Positions 11,183 through 23,093 are shown, counted from the first letter of the stretch. The stretch is 64,000 nt of DNA from Linnemannia elongata (GCA_036320915.1 JAXBDG010000020.1:62001-126000), one strand, 5' to 3'. Program-made: numbers and translations. The notes: generated by a model from the letters alone, not told the origin.

Positions 11183-13657
11183 ATGGCGTCGTCGATGGCC
11201 GCGGTCCTCAAGGACAATATCGCCATACTCAGGACAAGTCTCCTCCAAATCGACATCGAACTTCTCACGACCAACCCTACCGCAAGTCCCCTTTTCCCTT
11301 ACCTCACCTTCGTCACCCTTGCCCTTGTCGCCAACACTCTCTTCCGTCTCACAAGGACATACCCCTCTATCCCCTTCCACGTTCCTGTTCCTGAAGGTAA
11401 CCCCAAGTCTCTCATTCACACTTTACCTTCATCTCTCTTTCACAAATTCTCTGATTCATAATCTACGTGTTCATCACGTCTGATCCACTTGATGCCTGAT
11501 CTCGTTGTTCGTCATTCATCTACTCCCTCTTCTGCAGCTCTTTCTCTATTCACGTCTGTTGATGTTCTCTTTCGTTACTAATACCTCCTTTTTGATTGCA
11601 TTACCTAATCAATAGAAGCGCTGCCAGGATGGAAAGGTGGAAGTATCTTGAAGAACCCTAGCATCCAGGTAAAGGGCTCAACACTAACCCAGCAAGAAGG
11701 CTTGTGCTTTAGGAGTAGTCTTTCGACGCTATGTGTTACCACCACCCACAATCATTTGTCCCGCCAAATTTATATGGCAGTTGTACCTAACAAACTTCCT
11801 CACATACCAAACACAGAGCAGCTACCATTCAACTCCATGTATCTCCCGCAATGCATGCAGGCACATACACCTAACACGTACACCTATTTTCGTTTTCCGT
11901 ACTAAAAACCGATCTCTTACAAAAAAAAAAAACCTGTTAGGATCCCGCTCGCCCCGATCAAATCATCTGCTACGACCCCTCCACAGGCCGCCACCTCGCC
12001 ACGATCCGCGCACATACAAAGGCCGACGTCACTTCTGCCCTTGCCAAAGCTAGAAAGGCTCAAGCCAAATGGGAAAAGACCACCTTTGCACAACGCAAGG
12101 TTGTCCTCCAGTCCCTTTTGGATTTCCTTCTCCTCCATCAGGAATCGATCTGCAGAGTCGCCGCCAGGGATACAGGCAAGACGATGGTCGATGGCAAGTT
12201 TGGAGAAATTCTGACGACCTGTGAGCGTATCCGTTGGACTTTGGCGCATGGAGAGGATGCCTTGAAGGACGAGCACCGTGACCCGGGACTGTTGATGTTT
12301 TACAAGTCTGCGCGTGTTCAGTACCGTCCCATGGGCGTTGTTGCGGCATTGGTTTCGTGGAACTATCCCTTCCACAACACTTTTGGACCCCTGATCACGG
12401 CGCTCTTTGCAGGAAACGGAATCTTGATCAAGGCTTCGGAACAGGTTGCCTGGTCGACGACGACCTATTTCGCCCAGATCGCCCGTACGTGTCTCGAGGC
12501 CTGTGGACATGACCCTGATCTGGTTCAGTTCCTGGTCGGATTCCAAGAGTGCGGTGAAGCTGTTGTGACCAGCGGAGTCGACGGAATCACATTCATTGGA
12601 TCCCCCCAAGTCGGCGCTAAGGTCGCCACGGCAGCCTCGTACAATTTGACGCCCTGTGTGCTGGAATTAGGAGGCAAGGATGTGGCGATTGTCAACAAGG
12701 ATGTCGATCTCGAGGCCGTGGTCCCTATTCTAATGAGAGGTGTCTTCCAGAACTGTGGTCAGAACTGTATTGGGTTGGAGAGGATTATTGTTCATGAGAG
12801 TCTGCATGAAAGATTGATTGAGATGGCTGGCGGCAGGATCAAGCAATTGAAGCAGGGACCCCCTCTGGAGATTGAGAACATTGACTGTGGCGCCATGACA
12901 ATGAGCGGACGCGTAAGTCTCTTTCCCACTCTATCGCTTTTTGATCACCTGGGTTGTTGAAAAGACAAGGGAGTTTCAGCTAACGATCTTGGTTTTATAA
13001 TATGCAATATAGAACAAAGCGTTGGAAAGACTGGTGAAGGAGGCGGTGAAGGAAGGCGCTACATTGGTCCACGGAGGCGAAGGATACGTACACCCAAAGT
13101 TCCCCGATGGCCAATTCTTTACACCTACACTCATCACCGACCTCCGCCCTGACATGAAGATTGCTCAAGAAGAAGCCTTTGCCCCCATCATGGCCGTCTT
13201 CAAATTCAAGACTCTCGACGAAGCCATCACCATCGCCAACTCGACCCGGTACTGCCTCGGCTCCAATGTCTTTTCTCGTAATCAAAAGGAAGGCCAGTAC
13301 ATGATGGATCGTCTGAAGGTTGGTATGAGTAACTTGAACGATTTCGGAGTCAATTACCTTTGTCAGTCATTACCATTCGGTGGTGTGGGGATGAGTGGGT
13401 ATGGTCGGTTTGGTGGACCCGAGGGTTTGAGGGCAGTGTGTCATCAGAAGGCGATGACGATGGATCGGTGGCCGATGTTGATCCAAACGTTCTTACCACC
13501 AGTGTTGCAGTACCCGATGAACAATGTTGGGGATGCGATTGTGGTGACGAGGGATCTTGTGAATATTATTTATGCTGGATGGGTTGGCCGTGTCCATGCT
13601 GTCTTTGAGATTGTTAGAACCCTTCTTGTGGGTGCCAACCAGCCCGAGCAACTTTAG
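11183..13657 (+). CDS. MSC7: Membrane-associated aldehyde dehydrogenase, MSC7 type
   Basis: Four exons (11183-11396, 11616-11668, 11941-12912, 13013-13657) give 627 aa, close to the 644 aa of yeast Msc7. It is an NAD(P)-dependent aldehyde dehydrogenase fold with an N-terminal hydrophobic anchor (about residues 38-55) and a further hydrophobic C-terminal stretch. The general base is Glu331 in LELGGKD and the catalytic cysteine is Cys365 in NCGQNCIG. SWNYPFHN and PFGGVGMSGYGRFGG are also intact. All phases match. Msc7-type proteins are poorly characterised ER/membrane ALDHs; the yeast gene was named for a meiotic recombination phenotype. The native substrate is unknown. The second exon is only 53 nt. 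Confidence 0.92.
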
Positions 13658-14150
13658 ATAACATGTAGTTGTTTAATGGTAGTCATATGCATCATTCCAT
13701 AAACCGATTGGGCATTTCACATAAAATGTTTTGTTTTGGCCACTAAACCCCGATTAGTCAACTATTCAGGTCAACATTTTTTGTTCTACACTCATGCAAA
13801 CCCCGCTCACAGCTGGATTAGCGGTTAATTTTTTACATCATTTTGGTTGAAAGGCACAAGAATTACTATTTTCCCAGAACATAAAAAGACGGCGTGTGTT
13901 ACATGTGGCTTTGAGTGAGCTCGAGTTGACTCTAAAATGAAATATCATTCGCTCCCGCAGTATGCGCATGTGAGTTGACTCTGCTTCCCATCAGCAGTGA
14001 ACTATTGTGCGTCATGCTCTCTCTCTCTCTCTCTCTCAGCTGTAAAAATGTATTTAAAGGGGAAAGGTTTAACTCTTCTCCTCACTTTTCTTCTCTCACT
14101 CACCCTTATATCTCTTTTCGACAAGAAAAAAAAGAAACTTTCCCATCAAG
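13658..14150. other. Intergenic region, ALDH 3' end to GNAT promoter
   Basis: About 490 bp holding the ALDH 3' end and the acetyltransferase promoter. A (CT)n run lies near 14020-14037 and a TATTTAAAGG element near 14050. Nothing else is seen. Confidence 0.5.
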
Positions 14151-15024
14151 ATGACCGAGCCAACCGTCACCACCACCACCATCGAGGCAGCTCAACCTCA
14201 CCCAACCGGGTGTGCCCCTCCCACACCTATCAAACGCACCCCCGAAGAACACGCTCGCCTCCTAGCCCTTCACAACTCCTACCCACTTATCTGGCTAACC
14301 CCTACCATCTCCCTCGGACCCTGGCTCCCCACCGACCGCGAAACCCTCGTCGAGTACCTCAACGACGCCCGGATCCACTCCTACCTCTGTGGACCACCTT
14401 TTCCTTACACCTTGCAGGATGCTGATCTTTGGCTTGGGATGAAGGTCGACAGGATGACAGAGAAAGGGACTCCCTTGGACTTTTGTTTCAGGGATTGGAG
14501 TAGAGGCGGGAAGGCGGTGGGCAGTATTGCGGTGTCGAATGAAAGTGATGATGTCCTTACTGGAGATGATACCGGGTACGTAGGGGTGAGGGGGAGGATT
14601 TTGGAATAGAGGATTTAATTTTGCTTGCATGTTATATTTACAAGTCTAGTCAACATCCCCATCCACTGACATCCATTTCTTTTCTATTGATTGACTCCTT
14701 TCTAGGTACTGGCTGGCACCAGAGTACCATGGCCAAGGCCTAATGTCAAAAGCCGTGCGCCTCCTCCTCCACCGCATCTCAATGGTCGAAGTTGGAAAGC
14801 GTAAATTCAACGCCCACGCATTCATTGGAAACTACGCTAGTCGTCGGATCCTGGAGAAGGCCGGGTTTGTGGTTCAGGAGGGAGAAGAGTGGGAGAGGAC
14901 GATTGTGAAGAATGGCAAGGAGATTCGGATGTGGGTGCTGAGGTTGACTGTTTCGGATGAGGATGTGGAGAAGTGGGAGTTGGTTGAGGAGGCTAAACCT
15001 TTGGATTCTCTTGTGGGCAAGTGA
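14151..15024 (+). CDS. GNAT-family N-acetyltransferase (RimJ/RimL-like)
   Basis: Two exons (14151-14575, 14706-15024) give 247 aa. It is a GNAT-fold enzyme that would use acetyl-CoA to acetylate an amine on a protein or small molecule. Residues 1-45 are a Thr/Pro-rich leader, then the fold begins at ISLGPWLPTDRETLVEYLND. The splice rejoins the core strand as TGYWLAPEYHGQGLMSKAV, where HGQGL is the pyrophosphate-binding Q/RxxGxG/A-like motif. The GNYASRRILEKAGF motif typical of RimJ-like enzymes follows. The substrate cannot be told from sequence. A TATA-like TATTTAAAGG lies about 100 bp upstream. Confidence 0.88.
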
Positions 15025-16202
15025 GTAGTGGGAAGGTGGGAGATACGATGGTCAGGAAAACATTCGTTGGCAGAGTACCGTACCACCTGCGTGAGAATAA
15101 AAAAACGACGCCGGTTGTTTGCTCTAAGTTTGGAAAGCAGTATGAAAACGTTGGCTCTCGTCGTTGAAAATAAACGTGACAAAAGATAAAAAAAAAAAAA
15201 AGAAACAAAGAACAGCTTTGTCGTCTGATATAATAGTCGTGTTCCCTGAAAGTCTAAACGCGTATCCTATCCCGACTATCCAGTCGGACAAAACATATCC
15301 TTTTAGACATGCTACGATCAATTGAAGAACGATGCACAAGGGCATATTTGCGCTGTAGCCAATCAAACGATACCTTGCTCAGCACGCCTCGTGCCTTGCA
15401 ATGCATTGGATGGGGATTAACGAAGTGACAATTGGACCATAGAGTCGAAAAAAGGAGGACGAATAGGCGAAAACTCAGTCATCTATTCGACCCGAACGGG
15501 TCTGATCGGGCCAAAACAAGCGCGTATCTTCTCCCCAAGACAACAGTTTTGCCCTTCCAGGAAGAGAAAAGGGTTATGACAGAGACTTGTTGACCCAATG
15601 AAGGCTAGTGCTTATGCTCGATAGGGGTAATAGTTTAAGACAAAAATGGGCGATGGCCCAACCGTAAATCGACTCTGTTGTCCACGTTCCTCAATGTGTG
15701 GCCATAAACCATTCCTCGCCCAAGCCAGGGATTCAATAGCTATGGCGATGATGACAGTGGACCTATGACAGTGGGGTATGAAAAAAGACGCGTTGAATCA
15801 TCGTTGCATAGTCGGCACATTAGTTCGTTAACGGTAGCAAAAGAGGGGCCTGGACAAGCGAATGGTCATTGCCACACGTAGCACAGTTCAAGGAAAGGGA
15901 AGCGTAATAGTCAGTTGGACTCGCATATGCCAAAATGGACTTTGATCAGCAGCGAATCAGGGATCCATCAGGATATATAAAACTGGACTGAAAAGAGACA
16001 CCTTTGATCACTTCTTTCCTTTTCATTCCTCCTTCCTTTATTCCTCCTCTCCTTCTCGTCGTCTTTAAATCACTCACTCACTCTCACACTTCCATTCCAC
16101 TCCACTTACACTACACTTCTGTCAGTCTCCCTCTCTCTTTCTCTCTCTTCACCCACACAGACCCCTTTCTCACCATCGCCTTCCCTATATATTATACAAC
16201 AA
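15025..16202. other. Promoter region of the phosphate transporter
   Basis: About 1.18 kb with no supported gene. It contains the 3' end of the GNAT gene, a mixed-sequence upstream region with one CACGTT (15683-15688, a Pho4-like core), a TATA element at 15972 and a CT-rich 5' leader from about 16000. Regulation by phosphate is inference only. Confidence 0.5.
15972..15982 (+). promoter_or_regulatory. TATA element of the phosphate transporter gene
   Basis: GATATATAAAA lies about 230 bp before the ATG and just before the pyrimidine-rich leader, a position consistent with a core promoter. Confidence 0.55.
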
Positions 16203-17963
16203 ATGTCTGCCTACGAACCAGCAGCACCGACACCGGGAGCTGCTCCACCGACAGATCCAACCTTACACCAACACCAAGACACCGCCGACTCTCACCTTCA
16301 CCACCACCGCAACAGCAGCGACTACCATGACCTCCACGCACTCCGCGAGCGCCGTAAAGAAGCCCTGGCCAAGATCGATAATGCAAAGTTTGGTTGGTTC
16401 CACATCCGCGCCTGTATGGTCGCCGGGGTCGGCTTCTTCACCGACGCCTACGATCTCTTTGCTATCAACCTCGTCACCCCCATGCTCGGCATCATCTATT
16501 TCGAAGGTGGAGCCCTCCCCTCCGACCTCGACCTCGGTATCAAAGTCGCTGCCTCCATCGGTACCTTTATCGGCCAAATTTTGTTCGGGCACCTCGCCGA
16601 TCGTCTGGGTCGCAAGCGGATGTATGGCATCGAGCTCATGATCATTATTGTCGCGACCCTGGGACAATCTCTCTCCGGTGCTGGTCGAGTCATCTCATTG
16701 CCTGCTGCGTTGATTGTGTGGAGAGTGTTTGTCGGTGTTGGGATCGGAGGTGATTACCCACTCTCGGCAGTCATCACGTCCGAGTTTGCAACCACCAAAC
16801 GCCGTGGGGCCATGATGGCTGCCGTCTTTGCGATGCAGGGATTTGGGTACTTGACCACCGGACTGGTTGCTGTTATTCTTCTTGCGGCCTTCAAGTCGTC
16901 GATTATTGCGGACCCTACAACCTTGGACTACGTTTGGCGGATCCTAATCGGGTTTGGGTGTATCCCTGCCCTCGTCGCAGTCTATTTTCGACTGACCATT
17001 CCTGAGACCCCGCGGTATGTCCTCGATATCGAGAACGATGTCCACCGAGCTGAGAAGGATGTTGCTAAAGTCCTCAGAGAACGTCGTGATGGTGCCCTTA
17101 TCGAGGACGGCACCACGAAGGTGATTGTGTCCAACCCGGAGATTGTCAAAGCCTCCTTCTCGGATTTCCGTCGGTACTTTTCCAAATGGCGCAACTTCAA
17201 GGTTCTGTTTGGCACTTCTATGGCCTGGTTTTCCCTCGATGTGGCCTTTTATGGCATCGGTCTCAACAACTCGTTTATTCTTTCGTCCATCAAGTTTTCG
17301 AATGTCCAGGGGAGTGCCTGGGCGACCAACTGGAACGCGGCCATCGGCCAGATCATCATTGTCCTCCTTGGTTCCGTTCCGGGCTACTGGGTCACCGTCT
17401 TTACGATCGAGCGTCTGGGTCGGATCAAGATTCAGCTCCTGGGATTCTTCATGTCTTGCGTCCTCTTTTGCATCCTCGGTTTCGCCTACGACAAGATCCG
17501 AAACGCCTCTATCGTGCTATTCATCATTCTATTCACACTGACCCAGTTCTTCCAGAACTTTGGACCCAATACCACCACGTTTGTGATCCCGGGTGAGGTG
17601 TTCCCTACACGATACCGATCGACAGGTCATGGTATCGCGGCAGGGTCGGGCAAGTTGGGAGCGATTGTTGCCCAGGTGGGCTTTTCGCAGTTGAAGGATC
17701 GTGGTGGAAAAAACGCGTTCTTGCCACAGCTGTTGCAGATCTTTGCGTTGTTTATGTTGATAGGGCTGCTGGTTACATTCTTGATCCCAGAGACGAAGGG
17801 CAAGACGCTGGAGGAGTTGTCGAACGAGGCTGAACATGATTTTTATTCGGGAGGTCAGCATCATCATGGGTCCCAGGATGAAAGGCGTGGAAGTGGCGCT
17901 TCTTTGAATGGTCCTCACCTTGATCACGACAACAACGAAAGCCATGTGGACACCGAGAAGTAG
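16203..17963 (+). CDS. PHO84: High-affinity inorganic phosphate:H+ symporter (PHO84 family)
   Basis: Encodes 586 aa in one exon, the usual length for PHS-family MFS transporters. It imports phosphate with protons across the plasma membrane. The family opening GFFTDAYDLFAINLV (about residues 76-90) is clear. The A motif is GHLADRLGRKRMYG and the family signature is VGVGIGGDYPLSAVITSEF. There are twelve hydrophobic segments, with a long central cytosolic loop after TM6 (about 275-325), and FIPE-type LIPETKGKTLEELS near the end. His-rich N-terminal and C-terminal tails are cytosolic. A single-exon structure is unusual in this window. Functional call is secure; affinity class is inferred from family. 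Confidence 0.94.
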   Translation: MSAYEPAAPTPGAAPPTDPTLHQHQDTADSHLHHHRNSSDYHDLHALRERRKEALAKIDNAKFGWFHIRACMVAGVGFFTDAYDLFAINLVTPMLGIIYFEGGALPSDLDLGIKVAASIGTFIGQILFGHLADRLGRKRMYGIELMIIIVATLGQSLSGAGRVISLPAALIVWRVFVGVGIGGDYPLSAVITSEFATTKRRGAMMAAVFAMQGFGYLTTGLVAVILLAAFKSSIIADPTTLDYVWRILIGFGCIPALVAVYFRLTIPETPRYVLDIENDVHRAEKDVAKVLRERRDGALIEDGTTKVIVSNPEIVKASFSDFRRYFSKWRNFKVLFGTSMAWFSLDVAFYGIGLNNSFILSSIKFSNVQGSAWATNWNAAIGQIIIVLLGSVPGYWVTVFTIERLGRIKIQLLGFFMSCVLFCILGFAYDKIRNASIVLFIILFTLTQFFQNFGPNTTTFVIPGEVFPTRYRSTGHGIAAGSGKLGAIVAQVGFSQLKDRGGKNAFLPQLLQIFALFMLIGLLVTFLIPETKGKTLEELSNEAEHDFYSGGQHHHGSQDERRGSGASLNGPHLDHDNNESHVDTEK

Positions 17964-18336
17964 TCTTTTTATCTTTCTCCCCCATCCCATATCCCCATCG
18001 AAAATAATAAAAATAAAAAAAATAATAAAAAAAAGCGCGCGCGGAGTCAATCAGAGATAAGGGACAGGAGTGATGCATGTTGAAGTGACTGTCCTACTTT
18101 TAGCTTGCAGTTGCACGCAATGACGTTCTTGTGCGGTGGATGACCCCACACAAAAAAACAACAAATTCTCTCCTTTCTAAAGCCCTTCTCTTTTTTCTTC
18201 TTTACATCACTCCCATTCACAACACACCTCCCTCTTTTCTCTTTTCATTCCTACTCACAAGTCAAGGACAGGAAAGCAAATTACACACAGGAAACAACCA
18301 TAACCAAACTCATACAGGAACAACAAAAAGACAACC
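17964..18336. other. Intergenic region, PHO84 3' end to 6PGL promoter
   Basis: About 370 bp with an A-rich tail after the transporter stop (near 18000-18035) and a pyrimidine-rich leader before the lactonase. No further feature is seen. Confidence 0.45.
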
Positions 18337-19530
18337 ATGCCTCTTCACCCAGCAGGACCAACACAAATCTTTACCTTCCCCGACGTGGCCGCGCTCTCGC
18401 AGGGGCTCGACACCTATGTCGCCAAGCTCTCGGCCGAGGCCATCCACCGCCACGGCAAGTTCACTGTTGCCATCTCTGGAGGCTCGCTCCCTAAGCAGCT
18501 TGCTGCTGTCTTGAAGCATAACAAGTCTGTCGACTTTGTAAGTTACTTTTGCTTTGCCTTTTTTTTGTTGTTGTGTGGAGGAAAGTAGGGGAAGATGGAT
18601 AAGAGTGGGCTGATAGGAATAATAGAAGAGAGGATGAGCTGTGTGCTTGTAGTTACACTGATATAAGTGGAAGAGAGAGAGAGAGAGAGAGAGGAAGGAA
18701 GAGTACGCTTGCTTTTATGAGTGTGAAACGTGCATGGGGTGTTTTCTTAATCACTGGCAACAATAACACCTTTTTGTATCATTTTTTTTTTTTTTTTTTT
18801 TTTTTTGGAGGATCATTTTTTTACTTTTGTGCTCTCTCAGCCCTTTGTCTCTATTGTCTTGAACGAAATTATTTTCTCACGAAGGGCGCACCCATTGGAC
18901 AGACACCTACTTCTCTCACTAATCGCCTGTTATCATGGAATAACTCAATAGTCGAACTGGATTGTCTACTTCGCCGATGAACGCTGCGTCCCCCTGGACC
19001 ATGAGGATTCAAACTACCTCCTCGCCAAGACCGAGCTCTTCGACCACGTCAACATCCCCCAAGAGAACATCCACACCATCGACCCCGACCTTGTCTCCGA
19101 CCCCGAAGAAGCCGCCGAGGACTACATCTCCCAACTCGCAAAGACATTCGCTACCAAGGACTCTGTCCGTTTCCCCGTCTTTGACCTCATTCTCTTGGGA
19201 GTCGGCCCCGACGGTCATACCTGCTCATTGTTTCCCGGACATGCGTTGTTGAAGGAGGCGACGAATTGGTGCGCGTACATCACGGATTCGCCCAAGCCTC
19301 CATCGGAGAGGATTACCTTGACCTTCCCTGTGTTGAACCATGCCCATCATGTGGCGTTTGTTGCGGCTGGTGCGGGCAAGCAAGATATGTTGCATCAGCT
19401 TTTGGATACTCCGGGGCATTTGCCGGCACAGATGGTCAAGCCTGTCACGGGTACTCTGAGCTGGTTTGTTGATGATGCTGCTGCTGCCAAGATCACCTCT
19501 ACCACTCACAAAGGCCTCGAGCGTCTCTAA
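18337..19530 (+). CDS. 6-phosphogluconolactonase
   Basis: Two exons (18337-18537, 18952-19530) give 259 aa, the normal length. It hydrolyses 6-phosphogluconolactone to 6-phosphogluconate, the second step of the oxidative pentose phosphate pathway, in the cytosol (the yeast counterparts are SOL3/SOL4). ISGGSLPK (about residues 48-55) is the glycine-rich phosphate-binding segment. The splice gives SNWIVYFADERCVPLDHEDSNY split over the junction, and GVGPDGHTCSLFPGH carries the conserved GxGxDGHTASLFPG site. The intron is long at 414 bp, with a (GA)n run and a poly-T tract, both unlike the 60-150-bp introns nearby. Confidence 0.94.
18671..18693. repeat. (GA)n run in the 6PGL intron
   Basis: Short GA dinucleotide run in the intron, followed about 90 bp later by a T homopolymer (from about 18782). 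Confidence 0.7.
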
Positions 19531-19861
19531 AGAGTGAGAGAGTGATAGCGATTTCTACTGGAATCCTTTTTTTTTTTTTTTTTGCTTGTCTGTTCCTCAA
19601 GCGGTTGTTCTTCTTTCTTTCTGCCTTTGTCAACATAACAGCTAAAGCAACCAGCGACCAACAATACAATACACAGATTACACATCAATTCCACCCTTCA
19701 CAACCCCTTCATTCCTGATCGACTCTCGCATATAAAATAAAAAAAAATTACACATTCTCACACGCTGTGTCCCTATTTTTATTCTCTCGCGACAAAAAAA
19801 AAAAAAAAAAAAAAAAAGAAAAACAAAAAGGCTGACACTACCAAGGAGGCATTTTCGCCTC
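19531..19861. other. Convergent 3' region, 6PGL / aldo-keto reductase
   Basis: About 330 bp with poly-T (19567) and poly-A (19794-19817) tracts, as expected for two facing 3' untranslated regions. No gene is seen. Confidence 0.5.
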
Positions 19862-21598
19862 TTAAGGCGAAGGCGAAGGAGGATGAGGAGCAACAACCAA
19901 GGACTTCAACACCCCTCTCGCGAAATCAACATACGGCTCCCTCTTCATACCCAGCAAGATCGCATCGACCTGGTCATGCTCCAACAAATACTCAACCGCA
20001 AACTGTTCGATGGGTTCTTCCTTAAGGTTGACACCGCGTTCGGTCATGATTTTGCGGATCCGGGTGGTTTCTTGGAAGCGGACTTGTTGGTGGAAGGCGT
20101 GGATGAAGTGGTCGAGGGATTTTATAAAGTGATCGAGTTCATGTTCGGTTACTTTTCCGGGTGCGCCGTGGTGGGTCGTCGTGGAGGGGGGTGGCATTGT
20201 TGTGGTGGATGAGGAAGAGGTAGGGGGCTTTGTGGAAGGTTGGTGAGCAGCAGTAGCAGCAGCCGTGGCTGGCTTTGTTGAAGTGGGAGAGGTCTTGAAG
20301 GCTTCGACAGCAGCAGCAGCAGCCGGCGACAATGACGGTGACGCGGTGCTGGAAGAAGCAATACCAGAACCCTTGGTCTTGGATGGGACAGGAACGGGTT
20401 TCGCCAACTCCTGATGTAACTGGTTCCTAACCGAGGCACCCTCCATCTGAATGATCGACAACTTGTTCGTCCTCAGCGACTCATCCAACCCTTCAATCAT
20501 CTCCCTCAACCTGCCCATCTTTGGCTGGAGATACTCCCTCTGCTTACCCAGCGCCACAAGTGCTCCCAGAACCTCATCCATGGCCTCGGCGTAGGTCGGT
20601 GCAAGCGGCGGCGGGTAAGAGGCCAAACGCGCAGGACCAAATTCGGGAGACATGGCGTTGAGGGGTCGGTTGATAAAGACGGAGAGGTTTTTAGTTTTGG
20701 CCCATTTGGCTGTGGTGTTTAGACCTTCGGTTTCGAGCAGGTTTCCGGGCATTTGGAGGTAGCCTAGTCCATGGGTTGTACGGTTGACTAGTTTTGGTGG
20801 TGTTGGTTGTGAGGCACGTTTCTCAGAGGTGGAACCTTGTCCTTGTCCTTGTCCTGGTTTATGTTGGGAGGGTGAAAGGGGCGTGGTTTTGGTGGTGGTG
20901 CTGGTGCTGAAACTGTTGCTGTTACTCGGCGGGAACACCTTTCCTCCACTCCTGCTGCCACCTGAACTAACACCTCCCGAGGGTTGCTGCTGTTGCTGCT
21001 GCTCGAGAAACAATGCATGCTCCTGTTCCCTCTGAATCCTCATCCGGTCAAAGGCACTGGTTGCCATCTTGACAAGATCCTGGTACGGCAAGAAATGTGC
21101 ATGGGACGGTTTGAGCGAGAAGGAGTTACTGCTGATTCCGTAGGCCCTAATCCTTCCCTTTTCGATCTCTCGTTCCAGTTCTTCGAATAGGATGGCTAAC
21201 CTGTTCAAGAGGATCGTTTGGTGCTCTATTTCAGGGGTTGGGGAGTGTGGAGGAAGTGGTTAAGTGTTGGTTCATGGCGTAGGGAGAAGTATGTAAAGGT
21301 GCAGACAAAGTAACCGTGCTTTACTTTTGACGTTGTCCTCGGTGCCTTTAACGTTGGTCATCAAAAAGTACTCTGGATTGTGGACAAACAGGATGTCAAC
21401 GTATTTGGTGTTGAGTCTTTCCAGCGACCGAGTGAGCTGGTCTCTATTGGTGATCATAATTGCAAGCATTGTTCCATGTGAGTATGTTGGTTTGTTCGGA
21501 GGATGTTCCCAAATAAGAGAGTAGCACAAGGACATACGCCCACTAAGAAATAATTGAACAGTGAGACAACCCATGCATATTTGCAATCATCAACAGTC

Positions 21599-21689
<91 letters not shown>

Positions 21690-22348
21690 GAGAAGGACGT
21701 GGAGGGAGAGAGAGAGGATGACGAATAAAATACCTCATGAACTCTGGATGAATAGAGTGATAGCATTCCCGCGAGTACTCGACAATCTCCTCCGGTGGAA
21801 CTCTCTGGTTCGACGAAAGGAAAAGCAAAATGAAGCGAAAATTGGACGATTTAATAGGGCGTGAGAAATCTTCGTCCTTTCCATCATACGCTTAATGGTG
21901 ATTGCAAAGAAAGGCCTTGACTTTCGTTTACCTGGAAGACACCTTCAGAGAGAAGCCGCATGTTCTCGTTCTGGATGTACCCAAACTTTGTCGCTATCAC
22001 AATCTCGTCCCGACGTAGTGTGTTATGTCGAGGGTTTGATAGGACCTAGAGGTTGAGAGGAGAAAGAAAGACTAAAAACGTTCAGTCGCCTTCCTTTTGT
22101 TTTCCCTGCTGTCGAAAAGTCCTCTGTCACGAAAGCAAGAGTTGGTTGGGACAAACCTTCCCGATGAGCTGCTCACTCCGGCCGTTGGAGTAGTTGGAAG
22201 AGGTATCGATGAGGTTGATGTTGAGCCGAGGGTCCTTTTGACGCTCAAGGGCTCTGTAGAGGATTCGTTCGTGCTCGGGGACACCTAGGGCCAGCCTGTA
22301 GGAGCCGATGCCGAGTCGAGAGATTGCTCGTGATGTCGGGCTTGTCAT
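19862..22348 (-). CDS. Aldo/keto reductase with long low-complexity insertions
   Basis: Five exons (22157-22348, 21932-22045, 21734-21804, 21325-21443, 19862-21225) give 619 aa, twice the usual 320. It is an NAD(P)H oxidoreductase of the AKR barrel fold. The catalytic Tyr lies in IDTSSNYSNGRSEQ, the Lys in IATKFGY and the His in FVHNPEYF. The C-terminal half (INRPLNAM, then RTNK to the end) still follows the family. Closest style is D-arabinose/L-galactose dehydrogenase type, but this is only a guess. A Gln/Ser/Thr/Gly-rich insertion lies after about residue 220 and a second, Ala/Thr/Pro/Ser-rich one near 440-520. Both are predicted disordered. A long (GA)n run sits in intron 3. All phases agree. 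Confidence 0.88.
21601..21686. repeat. 86-bp (GA)n microsatellite in an AKR intron
   Basis: An uninterrupted GA run of about 43 units lies in the intron between exons 3 and 4 of the aldo/keto reductase; on the coding strand it is (CT)n. It is the longest dinucleotide microsatellite in the window. Confidence 0.9.
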
Positions 22349-22671
22349 ATCCTTTCTGCTTGCTTTGTCGAGGGTTTGGGAGGTGGTGGTGTGGGAGTGT
22401 TTGTTGGAGAGAGAAGGTAAAAAAGAAAAAGAAGAAGAAAGAGAGGAAAAGGAAGAGAAGAGAGGAAGAACACGAAAGAGACAGGCACGTTACGGGTTGA
22501 CTATGTCAGTCGTTCGTTGTTTGCTGACCGTGCGCATACCATCAAATTTCAATCAGTTTCAACCATTCATCCATCCCCTCTCTGTCTTAGGCAGTCACTT
22601 TTCGCATCCTTATTGGACACTCAGGCTTCCTTCCTCGAACATTTTTATTCTCGTTGTTGAAGTCGTTGGCT

Positions 22672-22876
22672 AGGACCTTGATCTTGAGCGTGCCTGTTTT
22701 GCCTTCCTGGGAAACCTCGGTGGGTCGACACCCATGTTCGGTTCCGGGATGCTCTCTTTATCCTGTAGACAGATCTTGGTTACAAACCCATGCTACACTT
22801 TGAGTTCCGTTGCAACCTGCTGCATGGATGTCCCTTGGCGGAGCAGAGTCTTGACGTTGTCGACTTTGGATGATGA
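22672..22876 (-). pseudogene. Degenerate Tc1/mariner-like transposase fragment (HTH region)
   Basis: On the minus strand a frame reads VDNVKTLLRQGTSMQQVATELKV, a stop, then HGFVTKI and later IPEPNMG. This resembles the N-terminal helix-turn-helix of Tc1-like transposases: a hydrophobic helix, then L..G.S...A..L.VS, a recognition helix, and a proline-rich turn. The stop stands where Ser is expected. There is no DDE/D catalytic domain nearby and I see no terminal repeats, so only a relic remains. Family call is from pattern resemblance and not certain. Confidence 0.45.
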
Positions 22877-23093
22877 TAAAGGTTTTATATTAATAAGTGA
22901 GGCTGAATGTGTATGGCGCAGGTTGATGAAGGTAGCATGGGGTGGAAAGAGAAAGTGTTCAAGAGAGAGGAGTGCTGGAAAGTATATTGAAGCTGGATCA
23001 GTCACAAGTCATGCACCAAGATATTTGAAGCTATATTGGCGGCGACAGGATTCATAGGGAGAGGTACAATTAACACATAGGAGATAACGCGAG

